From Monarcha castaneiventris obscurior (taxonomy: Eukaryota > Chordata > Aves > Passeriformes > Monarchidae): a stretch of 64,000 nucleotides of DNA. The number at the start of each line of letters is the position of its first letter. Position 1 is the first letter of the stretch. The notes under the pieces were generated by a model. That model did no database searches. It worked only from the letters and a program-made list of their open reading frames with translations, and was not told where the DNA came from. This document shows positions 27,888 through 38,129 of this stretch, in pieces. The position numbers and the translations under genes are program-made. The stretch is taken from positions 372,001-436,000 of the forward strand of contig JAMPIT010000206.1 in assembly GCA_026261815.1 (NCBI GenBank), written 5' to 3'.

Positions 27888-29248
27888 TTTGAGGAATATC
27901 TACATCAGTGACAAAGAGAAAGAAAAATGATAAATGATGGGTTCATGAAGAGCTCCAAACATTACTTCAGGCATTAGTCCAGTAAGGTATAGTGAACATA
28001 GCCCTCTTTATAGTGGACAGGGATTGGTGAGCTCTCCAGAGAGCTACTTGGATCCTCTAACTTAGTTCCTGCTCTAGAAATGCCTCTGGCACTCTTGAAA
28101 ACAACCAGAATCTCTCTGGTTTTGATTGATTAGCACAGCAGTTGTGTTCTTCACTGCCTTGCTGCTCAGTCTCTTTTTTATCCCTTCCTAAACTGCAGTA
28201 AAAACATTCCCCCAAATTGAAGTCAGCAGGGCAACACAATTATGATAAGACTCGCAAAATATAACCATTTGCATATCCGTGACTGACACAGGAGATCATT
28301 AATTAGGCATTCTGAGTATATGTATATATGTATAAATTAGCATCTATTCATCATTTAGACTGTAATAGGTTTTTTTTATATCTGAATATTAAGTATGTAG
28401 GAAAATTACTAAGTTTTCCATGGAAGGGCATCCAACAAGAAATTTCATCAGCAAAAATAAAATGAGAATTAAAAAATAATCAAAATAGTGGAGTGAACAC
28501 TGAAGAATCTGACCTTGGTAGTGCCTATCCCTGCTCTGTTCTCCCTCACTTGTTGCAAGCTCTCTGCTACCTCTCTCACCACCCAAGCACATGCATCCCC
28601 AACAATTCTTTATGGTAGAAGCATTTCAGCAGTACTATTTTTGACTGAATTTAAAAGGCAATGTAAAAACCTTCAGGATTTCACACATCTGCTATCCACA
28701 ATCCCTACACCTCATTAATATTAAAGAGAACACAGACTGAGAGCAGAGCTTCTAACTACATCACTACCTAGCAGAGCTTCCAAAGACACACATCTTGCAC
28801 CAGCGCAGACTAATTCTTACTGGGGAGAATAATTAGAAGGAAACAGGACTTTTAAGTTTTTTAAAAAGCTGGATGTAACTTCTTTGCAGGAAGTAAGACA
28901 CTTCAAAGACTGCACTTTCGCAAATGAAAGAAATCTGGTGATTTTGGAAGTGTGAGATGACAACCTGAAAAATTACCAAAGCTTACAGCTCTTGAACAGA
29001 AATAAACAAGGCAGGAATGCTGGAAATATTTATAGGCAAGACAGAAACTAATGAAGATATAACTGCCAATAACAATATTAACAAAGTTTGCTTAGAGCTA
29101 CAAAATGCACAAAGGGTAGACAAAAAAAAAAGATGACAAGAGGGTCTCAGGTGGCAAAAGCAGAAGCAGCTGCTTTGCTGTGCTCCTTTACCCTTTCCAA
29201 GCATCTGGCCTATTCTTTTAAGAACACTGATGCTTACAGTCAACCAGT

Positions 29249-29286
29249 GAAATGGAAAACCAACAGAGAAATGGAAAACCAACAGA
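29249..29286. repeat. tandem duplication, 2 x 19 bp
   Basis: GAAATGGAAAACCAACAGA occurs twice without a gap (29249-29267 and 29268-29286) and without mismatch. It is a minimal minisatellite outside any supported gene. Confidence 0.95.
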
Positions 29287-29688
29287 AGCAGCATCCTCCA
29301 AAGGGTAGATATTTATCTAGCAGAAAATTAAGATGAACTTCTTAACATGGAAGTTCTTACTGGGCTACCTATATGGCACCGTATTAGTAAACACAGAAAA
29401 TGGAAAGCACACTAGCAAAAGAATAAAGTGTGAAACATCTGTTTTCTTTTGTTATTTTTCCGCTTCTAAAACAGGGATCACAGATTGTTCCTTGTCCATC
29501 ACAGTGGTAGCTCTTATGTGCAATGGTTAGGCAGCTGCTATCCCAGCATCTTCTGCATTGGTAGAGATGGAAAGTCCATGATCACATTATTAATCACATT
29601 AGTTCTGTGTGACATCATTGAGAACAGTGCAACTGTGTGATTGATACATAAGTTATTTAAGCTGGGCAATGAAATTTAGTATCTGGGG

Positions 29689-29750
29689 AAAAAAAAAAAA
29701 GAAAAAGAAATAAATTTAAATAATATCTGGTTTTGGTTTTTTTTTTTTTT
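29689..29750. repeat. paired A12 and T14 homopolymers
   Basis: An A12 run (29689-29700) is followed 36 bp later by a T14 run (29737-29750), with A-rich sequence between. The two runs are complementary and could pair in single-stranded DNA or RNA. Neither ends a recognisable retrotransposon. Confidence 0.9.
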
Positions 29751-31230
29751 AATGCAGGTTTCTTTGTGATTCAAGTTTCCTGAATTCAGCTAAATTTAGA
29801 TTCAGGGTTGGCAAGCACAAAGGATGTACTCTCACAAGCCCTCCTCATTCTTCCTACTCTTTGACTTCATCAATGTGAGAGCCCACTGACCTTGCTCAGC
29901 ATCTCTGCCCTACCCTATTATTACTATGCTACCACCTTTAAAATATCCATATATAGAACCCATTACAATATTGTAAACTCACTGAAGCATGTCCACATGC
30001 ACATTCAAAAGAAACAAAACTGGTAGCAACATTTAGTGGTCTAGGTTTCTTCTCTTCAACTTAAAAAAAAAAAGTAGGAAGGAAACTCAAGCTTAATATT
30101 CTGCCTTTCTGCAAATGTAAATGTCATACATCATCTCTGCATTTTGTGGTTGTTTTTAGCTCTCGAGCTCCAGGTCTGATCTAGACAGTTGTGGAGTGCT
30201 GACAACTCCCACTAAAGACACGCAAGAATGACTCCAGCTTTGCCAGAACTAAGCAAGGGGTGGGTACAACTTTCTAAAGGTCCTTCAGAACAAACAGAAG
30301 GAACTTGTGATTTTCTGCATGCCAGCTTTTGGGTACATGCCTGCTGAGCATGATCCCTAAAATTACATGGCTTATGAAGGCAGGGAGAAGACAGGCCATA
30401 GCTATGTCTTGGGGACAAAGCTGCACTGAGTAGTGTGTGGATGAAGGTAAAAGAACATCATAGATAAGGTAACATATAGACAAGCAAAGGTCATTTCTCT
30501 TGGTGTCAAAGCATCAATTTTAACCACAAAAGCTAAGAAGATCATTTAAGTGAGAATCCTCTGTGCCAAGAAAATCCACCCACCAATCCAGACTAATACC
30601 TGCCAGGCAACAAGGCATAGGAACCACACAAATAAACCAGAAAATTCAACTATGTAGCAAAATGAAAACTAATGAGGACAACAGGCATAACTTGGTCCAG
30701 TTGGGTCTTTTCAAATGTCGTGATGAAATACAAACAGGACAGGTAAGGGTAGTCTACAGAATCCAGTGCTCAAAGCAGACTCAGAGAAGTGCAAGGTTCC
30801 TGTTTCAGCCTATAATGAAAGAGCAAAGGCAAGTCCGGCTCAGGGCCTTGCAGATTTTATCAAAAGGGCCTGTTTTTCTGTGCTTAAGAAGCTGCTAATG
30901 ATCTGGATGAATGGGCGTGAATCCCTGAAGGAAGGATCCTTCAAAGATAGAACAAAAATCTTTGATTGAGGCCTTGACAAAAATAAAGTGTCTTCTGACA
31001 GTTTGGGACAAAATCATCTCTGAAAGCTGAACATAATTCAAGCATTTATTCCAAACTCTTGTATCATCCACTGGCTATAGGAAAGGGATTGATTTCTTGA
31101 AAAAGACTGTTCTGGCAAGAGGATGAGTGACAAAAGGGAAAAAAAACCCCTTTATCACCATTTACATGGAAGAAATAGACCACCTTTGGTGTGCCAGGCC
31201 ACAGCTTTTCCTTCTTTTTTTCTTTTCTTT

Positions 31231-31336
31231 TTGGACAATGCTCTCAGGCACATGGTTCTTTTGGTTGTCCCGTCCAGGGCTAGGAGTTAGACTTGATCCA
31301 TGTGGGTCCCTTCCAATTCAGGATATTGTACGATTA
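31231..31336 (+). mobile_element. CR1 LINE, 3'-end fragment
   Basis: About 105 bp of a CR1 3' UTR on the plus strand. It contains GGGCTAGGAGTTAGACTTGA and TGTGGGTCCCTTCCAATTCA followed by a decayed ATTCTATGATT-like end (GATATTGTACGATT). The block order (GCACATGGTT, then the GTCC/CCAGGGC core, then GGAGTT, then GGGTCCCTTCCAA) is that of a CR1 subfamily 3' end. Non-functional because of 5' truncation. Confidence 0.82.
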
Positions 31337-32545
31337 AACTACCACTCAGACTGCTGCAGAAAGCCTCCTTCAAGAGTTTGGGACACACTCTCTGGGCCAA
31401 AGCAGTTGTCTCAACGGCCCACCACAACCAGACTTCATTCATAGTAGAAAGTTTGTAGTGCAAGAACTCTTCTGGGAGACATCATCCTGAGAAAGAACAC
31501 AGACTGAAAGAAAATAAAAGGGAACCACCTACAAGGGTCTAGTAGCATCAGAGGGGAAGGTTACTCAAAGTCTGAAAAAAAGAAGAAACAACCCATCTGT
31601 CAGTTTGCTTGCTGGCTCTTGCCAAGTACCCTTTTGTGAGCCTCAAAAACCTGAATTACCAGAATCCTGCTCTAGGTAAAGCAACACTAGTTATACAACT
31701 TGATCTTAATTGAAATATTTGGTGCCTGCTGATATGTTCAAACAAATTCACCAGATCTTGATTATGCGCTGGCAATTAAAGCCATTAAGTCAGTAGACAG
31801 ACAGCAGGTTATTTCATTGCTATTTGACAAAGCCAGCCGACATTCTTTCCCCCGTCTATGTGACAGCACTGTAATTAGCAGTAATCAAATACTATTTGTG
31901 TGAGGTGTTGTGAGTCTGCTTCCTTAGCTAGCAAGATTCTTCTGCCAATTGCAGAACACAGAAACCTACCTCTGGTCAGACCATGCACGAGATAGGAAAA
32001 AGGGGAAGAAAACAATGAAACAGGAGGAACAAAGGATGACTGCTTATTTCAGGCTGAATGAGTTATTGAAAGCAAGATTAAAAATTAAGAACATTTTTTT
32101 TATTTCTGCAAGCTATATATAAAAAAAGTTAAGCTAAATTACAAAAGCATGATCAAGGAGTATTGTGAAATACAATAATAATAATTAAAATTATATTTAG
32201 CATTTATGTATTCCCTACTTGAGGAATGCATGCAACTTCTATTAGATTAATGGATGTTCTACTCATGCATCAGAGACTAAAGCCTAATAGTGCATTACAT
32301 TTTCGAAGTGCTGTACAAACATTACCTAATTAATCCTCGTAACCACCCTGCATGGTAGGTAAGTGATACATGAAGTATCTGAGCAAGCCCAAAAGCAAGA
32401 CAGTACCATTCTGTGCTCTTTAACACAGACCGTAAATTAATCACATTTATGCTGCACCAAACTCAGATGTATTCTACAAGAGCAAGAGAGGGACCCATGG
32501 TGAGCCAAGTTCACCTAAGTCAGCAAGAAAAGAAGTAAATTACAG
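31337..32545. other. unique noncoding DNA, part resembles a conserved element
   Basis: No gene or repeat seen. About 31690-31930 carries dense homeodomain/TALE-type cores (CAATTAAAGCCATTAAG, GTGACAGC, GTAATTAGCAGTAATC) and no simple repeats, which is what conserved developmental enhancers often look like. The rest is AT-rich filler with several TTAAT/ATTA cores. Confidence 0.4.
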
Positions 32546-32565
32546 CTCTCTCTCTCTCTCTCTCT
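32546..32565. repeat. (CT)10 microsatellite
   Basis: Ten uninterrupted CT dinucleotides followed by a pyrimidine-rich tail (TTCCCTCCTTCCCT). No gene context. Confidence 0.96.
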
Positions 32566-33105
32566 TCCCTCCTTCCCTGGGCTCTGGTGGGCCACTCTTG
32601 ATGAGTGCAAAGTATTTATGCCCACTGCTTCCCCTTTAAATTTCTACTGGGGGGAGAGAGCTCTTGAACCCTGGGAAGAGAAAGGAAGAGATCCATAGAA
32701 GCCTCATCACTGCAGACTTCTCCTCTGTCAGTACCATTCCCCTTGGTATCTTGATCTTCCCCAATTTCTGCTACTATTCTTCCTGGCAGGCTTTCTGTCT
32801 TCAAAATCTTTAGCAAAGTCTGCAATTCAAAGTTGCAACAGGACCCTAGGAGGAGGAACTCAGCCCATGATTTGGGTATTCTAATTACAACACCTGAGTT
32901 ATTTCTCTTTAAATAGTAATCTAGCAGTGAACATGCTTCATCTTTCCCTGGTGAAGAGACTGCATTCTGAACACCCACTCTCAACAGGCCATAGGCAGGT
33001 GTAACTTTACAAGCAGAAAACTACTTTAATGCCATGTAAAAAAGTCCCAGGAGATATGTGCTCAAAGAACATTTTATAAATGTAACCAGACCACACAGTA
33101 GTACA
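32566..33105. other. unique noncoding DNA
   Basis: A minus-strand frame of 122 codons spans 32616-32984 but has no recognisable domain. I see no repeat or RNA gene. Confidence 0.55.
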
Positions 33106-33126
33106 GGGGGGGTTGGGGGGGGGGGG
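33106..33126 (+). repeat. G7-TT-G12 tract, potential G-quadruplex
   Basis: Seven G, two T, then twelve G on the plus strand, enough for four or more GGG runs with very short loops. It lies about 35 bp upstream of a CR1 3' fragment. Such tracts are also prone to sequencing-length error. Confidence 0.9.
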
Positions 33127-33159
33127 TGTGCCCTTTGAGAAGAAAAGTCAGGAAAGAAG

Positions 33160-33460
33160 GCGGCTGCAAGGTGGGGGGTCAGTCTCTTTTCCCAGGTAAC
33201 AAGTGACAGGAAAAGAGGAAATAGCCTCAAGTTCTACCAGGGAAGGTTAGGATTGCATATTAGGAAAAAGGTCTTCACTGAGAGTGTGGCCAGGCATTGC
33301 ACCAGGCCGCCCAGGAAAGTGGTGGAGTCACTATCCCTGGAGGTGTTTAAAAGATGTGTAAATGAGGCACTTGGGAACACAGTTTAGCAATGAACACATC
33401 AGTGCTATGTTAACAATTAGACTCGATCTTAGAGGTCTTTTGAAACCTTAGTGATTCTAT
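33160..33460 (+). mobile_element. CR1 LINE, 3'-end fragment (about 300 bp)
   Basis: The plus strand carries the end of CR1 ORF2 and the 3' UTR. In order: TCTCTTTTCCCAGGTAACAA, GGAAATAGCCTCAAGTT, an ATATTAGGAAAAAGG block, the GGTGGAGTCACTATCCCTGG block, GACTCGATCTTAGAGGTCTT and the decayed terminal GTGATTCTAT. This order matches the ordinary avian CR1 3' end. The reading frame is broken by substitutions, so it is a dead copy. Confidence 0.93.
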
Positions 33461-35304
33461 AACAAATATTAAGTCAGAAGGGAAAATGGAAAAGCAGACC
33501 AGGTAAGTACTGAAAGCATTGCACTGCACTATTTTGATCTCTATTCTGCTTTCCAAAACTCACTCAGCCCAGTACATGCCATAATGAAACAGTGCAGTAG
33601 CAGGTGCTCTGGCAAACTGGCACAAAGACATTAACCATGTTTAAGTTTCCCCCAAAGCGTTGGAAGCTCAGTGTCAGAGTTGAGGCCACAGATGAAATCC
33701 ATGGGTCTCTGACAGGATGGTGTTCTCCATGGAGAGAGGCCAAGATCAACCTTCCTTTCTGCACACATGATCCTGATCTCAGCAGCAGTCATGGGCACTT
33801 TTCCATGGCTGTACTTCCCTGTGAAGTGATGTGTGCCATTTACAAGCCCAGAGCAGATGGGTGCTCAGGGAGAAGCATGAGTAAGAACAAAAACTCACAT
33901 TCAAGAAAGATGCTTTTAAAACCATGCTTTACCACCTTTTGGTGTCATATCAAACACATGAACAGCCAGTATGAAATAAGAGAAATTTTCTTTAAAGAAT
34001 GATCAGATTTTTGTTTAAAAGTCACTCACATAAATTATAATTCATATGCCAAATCTTCAGCTAGAGGTGGTGCTCAAAACTGGTTCACCCCAACTGCTTT
34101 AGCATGCAGGGTTTGGGGCTTGCATGGCAATGGGAACTGTGGATGGCTCAGCTGGTGTGTTTGGTCTTTAGAGACAGAAATGCATTTGAAACATTCTGTT
34201 TGCTTTTGCCACAGGCTGCCTAGAAAGTTTACAGACACATATCCTAAATACATATGTACTTGCATCACTCCACAATATCAATGAAGTTTTGACAAGACCA
34301 TGTGTAAATCTGATTAGAAATTGAACTTTCATGTGCCCTAGAGCTTCCTGGACAATAAATGTACCATGGCGTAGGGAAGAAACAGTAGTGACAACAGTGA
34401 AGCTCCTGATGCTTGGGATGGAAAACATCTGAATCTTGGCTTGAACAATTGAAAATTGAATTGAACTTTCTGGGTAGTGCTTTTCTGTTTATAAAAATCA
34501 GGTTAAGACTTTACAAATTGTGCGTTCTCAACTATAGGCAGCTGAACCCAATGTGGGTTGTAGTCATCCTTCTCTTTATTGAATGTGATTCAGAGTCCTC
34601 TGTGGTAGCAAACAGCCTTTGCCCCAGATGGGTGCCCCAGCACTGGCCAGTTTTACATCAAGTGATAGAGCAGTGTCCCTCCTAACATAAGGCAAGAACA
34701 AATCTGCAGGAGGTAACAATAACTGTGGTCTGCATTGGAACTAAGAACTTGTGTATTATTTTTAGCTGGTTTTCTTTCAAGGAGAAAAATATTCTCACAA
34801 AATCTTGTCTTGGTGAGGAATCCACCCATAAGCATAGGGAACAGAAGGGCAGCCTCCTAACCCTGGAAGCTTTATTACATGCTGGAAAGCCTGCTGTGAG
34901 CTCTGCCCTTATAGCTCTCAGTTTTAGGGGCAAGTGTTTGCCATCAGCTTCCTCCACCCTCCCCACCCCATCCAGGCCAGGGGATCCACCTTCCCATTCC
35001 TGAGTAAATGGAAGCCTTGAAACAACCCCTGCACACAACTCCTGCAACACCAACACTGCCCTGTTGTCACAAAATGAAGAAAACTAAAGGAAATTTCTTG
35101 CATACCTTCCCTAAACCTGTTGTTTGATATGGAGAGAAAAAGAGAACAGCACAGAGAAATGAGATTGTGAGAAACTGATCTGATTTCAAAGGAGCTCTCC
35201 CTCTTTGCTAGCAAATATTCAGCGAATATTGTGACCATTTGATTTCTATCCTCTCTCTTCCCCTCAGTCAATAACTATATAATTTCCATAAATGTTGAGG
35301 AAAT
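33461..35304. other. unique noncoding DNA, no gene seen
   Basis: Overlapping short frames on both strands, the longest about 132 codons (33604-34002, plus), none recognisable. No repeat recognised. Confidence 0.55.
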
Positions 35305-35432
35305 ATTCTCTGATCAGCTGAAATTCAGTGTAGACAAATGCAAGGTAATGCACATAAAGAACTATGGTTTCCTCGTGCCTGCTGATGGATGTTACCTTAA
35401 CTCCAACTGCCCGGAAAATTCTTCAGCATCGC
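35305..35432 (+). mobile_element. older CR1-type LINE, reverse-transcriptase relic
   Basis: The frame beginning near 35311 reads KFSVDKCKVMHIKN, then ADGCYLNSN. The F-x-VDKCKVMH motif is characteristic of the C-terminal part of CR1/L3-clade reverse transcriptases in reptiles and birds. The similarity fades by about 35432, where the frame stops. Flanking ORF2 is not recognisable, so this is a small, old fragment. A chance match is unlikely but the limits are approximate. Confidence 0.55.
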
Positions 35433-35603
35433 TGTAGGCAGCTGAGTGAAAACACCTGCTCTATACAGAAGGACAAAGAAGTGGCAAAGAAGAGGCAAAG
35501 AAACAAAATAGGAAATATAGAAAAAGGTAAAGGGATTTCAAAGGGTGAGAAACAAAAGCAGGTTTTAGGAATAAAGCAGAAGATTTTAGGAAACAGCTTC
35601 GCC

Positions 35604-36035
35604 TGAGAAAATATTAAAGAAGATACAATTAAATAGAACAAGGACATGAGAACAAAAGCTCATGGTTCTAGGCCTAGCTGAGAGAACTTTTAGAAATTGC
35701 AAAAAATATGCTTAGCAAGAGAAGATAAAGTTAAGCTTAATAATGGAATATTATGCACTGTTATATAAGGTATAAAACAAGCAAGCATTGTTTTAACAAA
35801 TGTACGTGCAATATAGAAGGTTCGTTGAAACAACTGTCTGTAACCTCTAGAACAATTGCTATTGGCTGAAAAACTTTCACGAATGCTCTGTAACCAGGAA
35901 GTGTGGGATTTTTGCTGGCAATGTGAGCTTGTATTGTCTCTGATGTCTCTTGTAAGTTTATGAGGCAAATAAAATTTTATAAGCTCACAGAGCATCTGTC
36001 TGGCCCCCTGTCCCGTTTGATTGAGGCGGCAAACA
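35604..36035 (+). mobile_element. solo LTR of an endogenous retrovirus (ERVK-like), limits approximate
   Basis: The stretch runs from TGAGAAAATATT to GGCGGCAAACA, so it fits TG...CA ends. A TATA-like TTATATAAGG lies near 35760. A poly(A) signal AATAAA (35968-35973) is followed by a GC-richer U5-like segment. No gag, pol or env sequence and no primer-binding site follow, so I read it as a solo LTR. I could not find a matching TG...CA target-site duplication. AAACAG at 35591 and 36031 is a weak alternative that would not leave TG...CA ends. The class is inferred from general layout. Confidence 0.6.
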
Positions 36036-36437
36036 GGATGGGAGAATGTGTTAACACAAGGAAATAAAAAAACAAAAGTAAAGGGGTAAGTGAAGCCTTC
36101 ATGAACACTCCTGCTGAAATACTTGCTACCTAATTTCAAAAAGGATACATGTTATTACAGGGATGGATCTGAGGAAGGAATTTAGAGATGGTAGCTATTC
36201 CGTTTAGAGAGAACTCAAGTCAGGACTGACATGATAAAAACTATGTCCAATAATATATGCTTTAAGGAAGGTCTAACTCCCTTTTTCTTATTCTTTTCTT
36301 AAACAGAAATAAATGAAGACCCTGACATTTAATGAAAATACATCTAAAGGGCAGTATGATTAAAAATAATGTTCAATGTCTTGTTGAGTCATAGTCTCAA
36401 AGATTTCAAAAATAATACATGTTCACAGCTAAGGAGA
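36036..36437. other. spacer between two LTRs, unassigned
   Basis: About 400 bp of AT-rich sequence with no recognisable coding or repeat content. It could be decayed retroviral interior, but I see no protein similarity. Confidence 0.4.
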
Positions 36438-37038
36438 TGTTGGGGTCACTGGGCCAGCTGGTCAGCCAGGGAAAAGGGCTGAGACCAGCTGGTGGAAAAA
36501 CCTAGGCATTTGACAACGTATCTTCTGACCTCTAAAGGAAAAGCCTCTTCCACAAGTCCTTGAGGTTGGAATGTAACCTTAATCCCAGACCCTGTGAATG
36601 TAAAACCACCTCTACCAGCAGCCTGTGTGGCTGCTCCCTGCCCTGGTCCCCTGCCCTGCCCCTTCCTCTTCTCAGTGGCTCTGTTCCTCGGCCCTGCCTC
36701 TTGTACCTCCCCTGTGCCCTCAGAACACTGTAAAAGCGGCTGTCTGGCCATGTGCTTTCCTCTTCGCCTGTCTACCTCTGTGGATGAAATAAACCAGCTC
36801 CGTGGAATTCCTGGACGGCGTTGGGCTCTCCTTGACTCCTTGTCTCTCGTAATATTGAGCCATCTGGCATAAGGTGTGGGGGCATACCACCAATGCTTCC
36901 AGAGCGCTGGGCAAAACGAGGGGCTGCTAACAGCTTAAGACTGTACCCCGGGTGCTTCTCTCACGACGCACTTTGGGGAGCAAAGCAGCCACCATCGAAC
37001 TGCCCTATAACCCCCCACAACCTTTTATTTAAACTTAT
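36438..37038 (+). mobile_element. solo LTR of an endogenous retrovirus, 3' limit uncertain
   Basis: It begins TGTTGGGGTCACTG. A C-rich, pyrimidine-rich U3/R part precedes AATAAA (36788-36793), and a CpG-containing U5-like segment follows. AAGGAGAT flanks it at 36431-36438 and 37039-37046. If that is the target duplication, the element runs to about 37038 but lacks the usual CA end. An alternative end is a CA around 36900-36935. No retroviral protein sequence is present. The U3 does not resemble that of the LTR at 35.6 kb, so these are separate families. Confidence 0.6.
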
Positions 37039-37046
37039 AAGGAGAT

Positions 37047-38097
37047 TTATAATTTGCTACAAGTTTGCATGGGTTATCAACCCTTCTGCATCAGCCAGGG
37101 ATAAAGGATAACTGGGATAACCAAGGAGAGGAAGAAATTCCTCCTTGAAGGCCTCACTATAGCATCTCTTGGGACTTCCAAAGTGCCTATGCAAGCTGAG
37201 CACCCAGTTCCTTCCGAAATCCATGGCAATTATGTGCTGAGATGCCACAACACTGTTGACCACCACCTCATTTTTCCCAAAACACAAACCTACATCTTTA
37301 AACATCTAAAGCTATGCCTACATAGGGCCAGAGACAAGCAGCAATAGAGCCTGGGGAACCAGACAGCTCTGAAAGTAGGAGAGCCCAGCACAGCATGGGC
37401 TCTGTGGATGGTGAACGGAGGACAGGAGGGACAGGTCTCTGCTCCAAGCCACTGTACAGCACAAACTTGGCTGGATCACCTCAGCAAATCCTGTGCTGGG
37501 GCTCTGCCCACTACTGGAATGGCTGGAAAGCCAGGGGTCCCAGTCCAACTCTAGGGATAACCCTCTCCTTTGGTAAGTCCCACAGCTTCTGTTTGGGATG
37601 AATGTGACAAATTCACGTCTCCAAGTTCACAAGCAATATGACAGGCTTCCCATTCAAAGCCAAGATGGAGTTGCGTCAGATATGACTCCGGCTTGGTTTT
37701 CAAAAAGGCCTAATTCTGCTCTCACTTTGACTTTTCACTAATGCAAATGAATTAACTCCAGCTATAAGCTAATACTGCTAAGAATACAATTCAGAAATCA
37801 CAGAAGGCTATTTTCAGGATTTTCTTTTACTTCATGAAAGATCCTTAACTCTCCTAGTCTTTCAAAGTAAGCTAAAACATTCAGATGTTGCTGGTACAAA
37901 CTGCGTCATACAAGACAGACATAAAGAGTAAAACAAGTGCTGTAATTTAACATTTAGGCAGTCACTGCACAGCCCCTATGTATTGTTGCAGATGAACAAA
38001 AGCTTAGAACTGACTCCTCTTTCCAGAGAAGTAAAGGACAGCCCTGCCTGCCCCCTTCCCCTCCCCCCCGGCTTTCTGTTTTGTTTTTGTTTTTCAG
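37047..38097. other. unique noncoding DNA, no gene seen
   Basis: Short overlapping frames only. A C-rich tract (about 38050-38070) and a T-rich tract (about 38075-38095) immediately precede the hairpin at 38098. Confidence 0.5.
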
Positions 38098-38129
38098 ATT
38101 GCACAAACCAGTCTCATGGTTTGTGCAAT
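38098..38129. repeat. perfect inverted repeat, 13-bp stem with 6-nt loop
   Basis: ATTGCACAAACCA (38098-38110), then GTCTCA, then TGGTTTGTGCAAT (38117-38129), an exact reverse complement. It follows a pyrimidine tract ending TTTTCAG. It is too short for an ordinary microRNA precursor. Possible readings are a cruciform-prone site, a paired binding site (each arm holds a half C/EBP-like TTGCACAA core and an ACAAACCA element), or part of a structured RNA. Confidence 0.95.

Larger units (their letters stand above)
27468..31230. other. unique noncoding DNA with simple repeats
   Basis: No recognisable gene. Besides the simple repeats listed separately, the sequence is AT-rich, with several ATTA/TAAT cores and a TATATGTATATATGTATA tract near 28320. 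The longest frame is about 111 codons and has no domain. Confidence 0.55.

Noticed and set aside
35604..37046. Intact provirus with paired LTRs
   Set aside because: The two LTRs are dissimilar in U3 and U5 and only about 400 bp lies between them, with no gag, pol or env similarity.
38098..38129. MicroRNA precursor
   Set aside because: The stem is only 13 bp with a 6-nt loop; animal precursors need roughly 30 bp or more of stem.
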